Of a DNA stretch of 64,000 bases, positions 61,269 through 64,000 are shown piece by piece. Where the stretch lies: assembly GCF_021166585.1 (NCBI RefSeq), contig NZ_JAJOZE010000002.1:124001-188000 (forward strand). Direction: 5' to 3'. Below the pieces are notes generated by a model. The model saw only the letters and a list, made by a program, of their open reading frames with translations. It was not told the DNA's origin and searched no databases. This DNA comes from Metabacillus kandeliae. GTDB lineage: Bacteria > Bacillota > Bacilli > Bacillales > Bacillaceae. How positions within the stretch are numbered: the stretch's first letter is position 1; every line of letters starts with the position of its first letter. The position numbers were made by a program, and so were the translations under genes.

Positions 61269-62372
61269 TTGCAGCAAAACAAAACATTGTCCCTGCTTGT
61301 GACGCTTTTATACGCGCTCATCGGCGGATGGATATTCCAGCTTATCCACATGCCGATTCCATGGCTGATCGGCTCGATGGTTTTTGTTCTGATCGGCTCA
61401 AAGGCAGTCACTAGAATAAGGCCCTATTGGCCAGTACAAATTAGAAATACCGGCATGATCATCGTCGGTTATACCATTGGGCTCTCGTTTACGATGGAAA
61501 CACTGCAGCAAATCAGCCAGCAGCTGCCTGCTATGATTCTTTTAACTGTTTTATTGCTATTGCTTGCTGCATTTATTGCCTTTATTGTATCGAAGCTGTC
61601 CGGCATCCCTTACCCAACCCTGCTGATGGGAAGCATACCAGGCGGTCTCAGCCAGATGATCCCGCTTGCGGAGGAAACGAAGGGCGTTGACATTACCGTT
61701 GTCACGTTCCTTCAGGTTTCCCGGCTCATGATGATCGTCTTTTTTGTGCCGCTCCTGATATTCAGCCCTCTCTTAGGCAGTTCAGGCCATCACCCTGTGC
61801 ACGACGCTGCCAAAGCAGCAGCCACCTTTCAAGGTCTGTCCCCTCACATTTTCGTCTTTGCGATTGCGTGTACGCTATGTGCGATTCTCGGAAACAAAGT
61901 CAAAATGCCGACTGCCTTTATGCTGGCGCCTATGATCATCACGATTATCATAAATCTCTCCGGCTACAGCGGTCCGCAGCTTCCTCAGCTGATGCTGAAC
62001 ATTTCACAGGTTATGCTCGGCACGTATATTGGGCTGATGCTGAAGCCTGAAGCACTGGAGCACAAAGTTCGCTTTACGATACTCGCCCTGCTCAGCGGAT
62101 TTCTGCTGATTGGAGGCTCGATGGGAATGAGCTATCTGCTCGCAAACATCCATCACGTACCATTTATTACAGCCTTCCTCAGCCTTTCACCAGGGGGCAT
62201 GGACCAAATGGCTTTAATTGCGAAGGAAGTGAACGCCGATCTGTCCATTGTCGTCTGCTACCAGCTGTTCCGAATCCTGTTTATTTTTATTGCAGTCCCT
62301 CCTCTTATCCGGCTTGCGTTTAAGACGGTGCTGAAAAAGCAGGTAGCAGAGGCTGCTGGGAAAAGGGGTTAA
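61269..62372 (+). CDS. AbrB-family (ammonia monooxygenase-like) membrane protein
   Basis: The 367-aa protein has about ten membrane helices in two repeated halves: MPIPWLIGSMVFVLIGSKAV in the first and MPTAFMLAPMIITIIINLSG in the second, with the matched motifs MGSIPGGLSQMIPLAEE and SLSPGGMDQMALIAKEV. This is the AbrB duplication family (COG3180), probably transporters of unknown substrate. The start is TTG at 61269, behind AAGGAATGCATC. The DUF3885 gene follows three bases later. Confidence 0.87.
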   Translation: MQQNKTLSLLVTLLYALIGGWIFQLIHMPIPWLIGSMVFVLIGSKAVTRIRPYWPVQIRNTGMIIVGYTIGLSFTMETLQQISQQLPAMILLTVLLLLLAAFIAFIVSKLSGIPYPTLLMGSIPGGLSQMIPLAEETKGVDITVVTFLQVSRLMMIVFFVPLLIFSPLLGSSGHHPVHDAAKAAATFQGLSPHIFVFAIACTLCAILGNKVKMPTAFMLAPMIITIIINLSGYSGPQLPQLMLNISQVMLGTYIGLMLKPEALEHKVRFTILALLSGFLLIGGSMGMSYLLANIHHVPFITAFLSLSPGGMDQMALIAKEVNADLSIVVCYQLFRILFIFIAVPPLIRLAFKTVLKKQVAEAAGKRG

Positions 62373-62375
62373 GGG

Positions 62376-63016
62376 ATGAAAGGAAATTGGAATGAGTTTA
62401 TGGAGCAGAATTTCCCAGGGCTGCTGCTAAGGCCGCCCCTTTTCTATGAGTGGGATGTTGGGATCCGGTATGAGCTTGGCGTTGAATGGAAAAGAAAATA
62501 TGATTACCCGGACAACCCTTATTTGAGGGGCTGCAATAAACGAGCATTTGCCCTATTTGAAGCTCTGCATTCTTCTGGGGATGATCTCATAGTGGTGCTC
62601 GATGTAAGTGACTTTGATAAGGGCCGCTCCCTTCAGAGGAAGTTAAAGAACTTTTCACCATATGTTGAAAAGTCATTATTATACAAGATAAAACATCAGA
62701 CAATGCCCTATATTGAAGATGATGAAGAGGAATCCTATCAAACGCATCGATTTACGTTGGGATGTAAAGCCAGGGAATTAAAATACAAGCCCTTATTAAA
62801 GGCAATTTGCAACAAAGATTTTGCGCTGCACCCCCGAATGGAGCACAGAGTTTATTTCCTAAACCTGAACAAAAAACCATCTTTCACGTTTACGATGACA
62901 GAGGCTGTGACGTATTGGCAGATTCTCCTGAAAAAATAAGAGATCTTTATGTAACATTCAATGACTGGATTTTGGATTATGACAGAGCAGAGATTGATCA
63001 GGTCTTTGCTAATTGA
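62376..63016 (+). pseudogene. DUF3885 gene with a one-base deletion in an A run
   Basis: The frame from 62376 reads as DUF3885 (FPGLLLRPPLFYEWDVGIRY) up to YFLNLNKK at 62876, and then goes on in a wrong frame to 62939. The true C-terminus is found one frame over: TIFHVYDDRGCDVLADSPEK and YVTFNDWILDYDRAEIDQV, ending at 63016. The break is at A6 (62871-62876); seven A would restore one frame of about 213 aa. It may be a real mutation, a slippage site or a reading error. Confidence 0.85.
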
Positions 63017-63082
63017 GCAGAGGAATCATTAATTAAGCTCGTTGGTTTTAGGAGAATAGAATGAATTACATCTGATTGCCAG

Positions 63083-63109
63083 ACAGCCTTAATGGGGGCT
63101 GTTTTTTTT
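63083..63109 (+). terminator. Terminator of the AbrB/DUF3885 unit
   Basis: ACAGCC and GGCTGT followed by eight T. Confidence 0.8.
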
Positions 63110-63222
63110 CAGCTTTCCTGCAATTCTTACAAATTCATATATTCTGCAATTGCCTTTTTATTTTAAAAGAAGCTATTATACTTAAACCGCAAAAGCATAA
63201 AATATCTTGAGGGGGGATTGGC

Positions 63223-63645
63223 ATGGAAAATCAAGATTTCAACAACCATACAAGGGTTCATCCGCTTTATCATTATGTATTAACCATTCTCGTTCTGGCC
63301 GTTCTTGTATCAGCGATTGTTTATGCTGTCTTGGGAGGAGATCTTTTCGCCGCATTATTTATGTTTCTGGTTTCAATCAGCCTTATTCTTATTCTTATTT
63401 TAGTGCGGACTTATCCTCTAAAGGCACAGGACCGTGCCATCCGGGCAGAGGAGAACCTGCGGCATTATGTGCTGACTGGAAAGCTTCTCAATCCTGCTCT
63501 ATCAATGAAACAAATTGTCGCTTTAAGATTTGCTTCTGATGAGGAACTTCAAGCGATCGCAGAAAAAGCAGCTGCTGAGAACCTGTCGGCTAAGGATATT
63601 AAACAAAATATACAGTCATGGAAGGCAGATCTGGATAGGATTTAA
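63223..63645 (+). CDS. DUF6526-like membrane protein, 140 aa
   Basis: Two membrane helices (residues 20-62) are followed by a charged cytosolic helix with KAQDRAIRAEENLRHYVLTG and KQIVALRFASDEELQAIAEK. This layout matches the small Bacillus DUF6526 family. Function unknown. GGGGGG precedes the start. Confidence 0.7.
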   Translation: MENQDFNNHTRVHPLYHYVLTILVLAVLVSAIVYAVLGGDLFAALFMFLVSISLILILILVRTYPLKAQDRAIRAEENLRHYVLTGKLLNPALSMKQIVALRFASDEELQAIAEKAAAENLSAKDIKQNIQSWKADLDRI

Positions 63646-63677
63646 TCTTATTATCTTAATAAACCCTGCTTTAAAAA

Positions 63678-63714
63678 AGCGAAGAGCATCCATATACGGG
63701 ATGCTCTTCTTGTG
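63678..63714. terminator. Bidirectional terminator
   Basis: GAAGAGCATCC and GGATGCTCTTC form an 11-bp stem with T-rich sequence on both sides. Confidence 0.85.
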
Positions 63715-63930
63715 TTATCTCCTGTTATACCGCTTCATAAATGCCTTCCTGCTCAGCGTCTTCCAGTCGTTTTCATTTTTCAGGTCGGAAATTTTATCCT
63801 CCATAATGACTCGCATCTCATCCACTTTCTCATTCAAGAGCGCCATATGCTCCAATACTTCATTCATTTTTTCAGGCGGCACGATGTAATTTCCGTTCTC
63901 ATCCATTTGGACTTCGTCGTAAAAATCCAT
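63715..63930 (-). CDS. Small acidic coiled-coil protein, 71 aa
   Basis: The protein opens MDFYDEVQMDENGNYIVPPE and continues as one long helix with heptad-like spacing (VLEHMALLNEKVDEMRVIME). AAAGGAGAG precedes the start. No family is recognised. Confidence 0.6.
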   Translation of the reverse strand: MDFYDEVQMDENGNYIVPPEKMNEVLEHMALLNEKVDEMRVIMEDKISDLKNENDWKTLSRKAFMKRYNRR

Positions 63931-64000
63931 AGTATGATCTCTCCTTTACTGCTTCTTAGTATGAAGCATTGGGGGAAAGATATACGAAACGGGCTGTCTC

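Overview
The window looks like chromosomal DNA of a spore-forming Bacillaceae species (Bacillus sensu lato). The grounds are strong AGGAGG-type ribosome binding sites, frequent TTG/GTG starts, a Spo0E-family phosphatase, a multi-pass membrane sensor kinase with a KinA/KinE-like His box, an alpha-galactosidase operon laid out like B. subtilis melREDCA (msmR-msmE-amyD-amyC-melA), and a Rex-type operator in front of ldh. No rRNA, tRNA, CRISPR array, insertion sequence or prophage was seen. Nearly all genes sit in short transcription units closed by intrinsic terminators.

Layout. 0-2.7 kb: start of a Bcr/CflA drug exporter, a two-level tandem repeat array (22 copies of TTCGGGAA or a one-base variant at 21-bp pitch in five blocks), then a holin-like type I toxin peptide with a self-pairing mRNA. 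2.8-10.2 kb: nucleotidyltransferase, manganese catalase, DUF488, a lipoprotein with a 28-residue membrane peptide, a TetR/FAD-monooxygenase pair, a decayed exported-protein gene and a Spo0E-like phosphatase. 10.3-12.7 kb: a membrane-tethered double DJ-1/PfpI protein and ldh. 12.9-19.5 kb: mel operon (LacI-type regulator, ABC importer, GH36 alpha-galactosidase). 19.6-25.3 kb: a CPBP protease flanked by two copies of a palindromic repeat, a beta-ketoacyl synthase with an altered catalytic triad overlapping a sensor histidine kinase, and a class A beta-lactamase. 25.4-39.2 kb: small accessory units (AAA ATPase, GNAT, YCII, serine hydrolase, PadR/pentapeptide/ABC exporter operon, CMD/Lrp pair, GyrI-like/WYL regulator pair, DinB, an XRE operon that apparently starts at CTG, ribokinase). 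39.2-49.5 kb: helicase island. 49.7-57 kb: redox and regulatory genes (aldo/keto reductase, LysR, MerR, two VOC proteins, a GC-rich ECF sigma factor with SnoaL tail, NUDIX, HemK-like methyltransferase, DUF3291). 57-64 kb: a second ~20.5-bp-pitch repeat, FAD-oxidase operon, a coat-like/cupin pair, an AbrB-type membrane protein, a frameshifted DUF3885 gene and small proteins.

The part most worth following as a possible undescribed system is 39.2-49.5 kb. Two different PLD-nuclease/SF2-helicase proteins stand back to back, each next to a nucleotide pyrophosphohydrolase gene (NUDIX on one arm, MazG-like on the other), followed by a nucleotidyltransferase, a membrane-anchored protein and a NERD-nuclease/UvrD helicase. 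A small relic of a second UvrD-type helicase lies 3 kb further on. A defence or DNA-repair role is inference from domains and layout only. The phased repeats, the toxin locus and the synthase-kinase pair are the next most unusual items.
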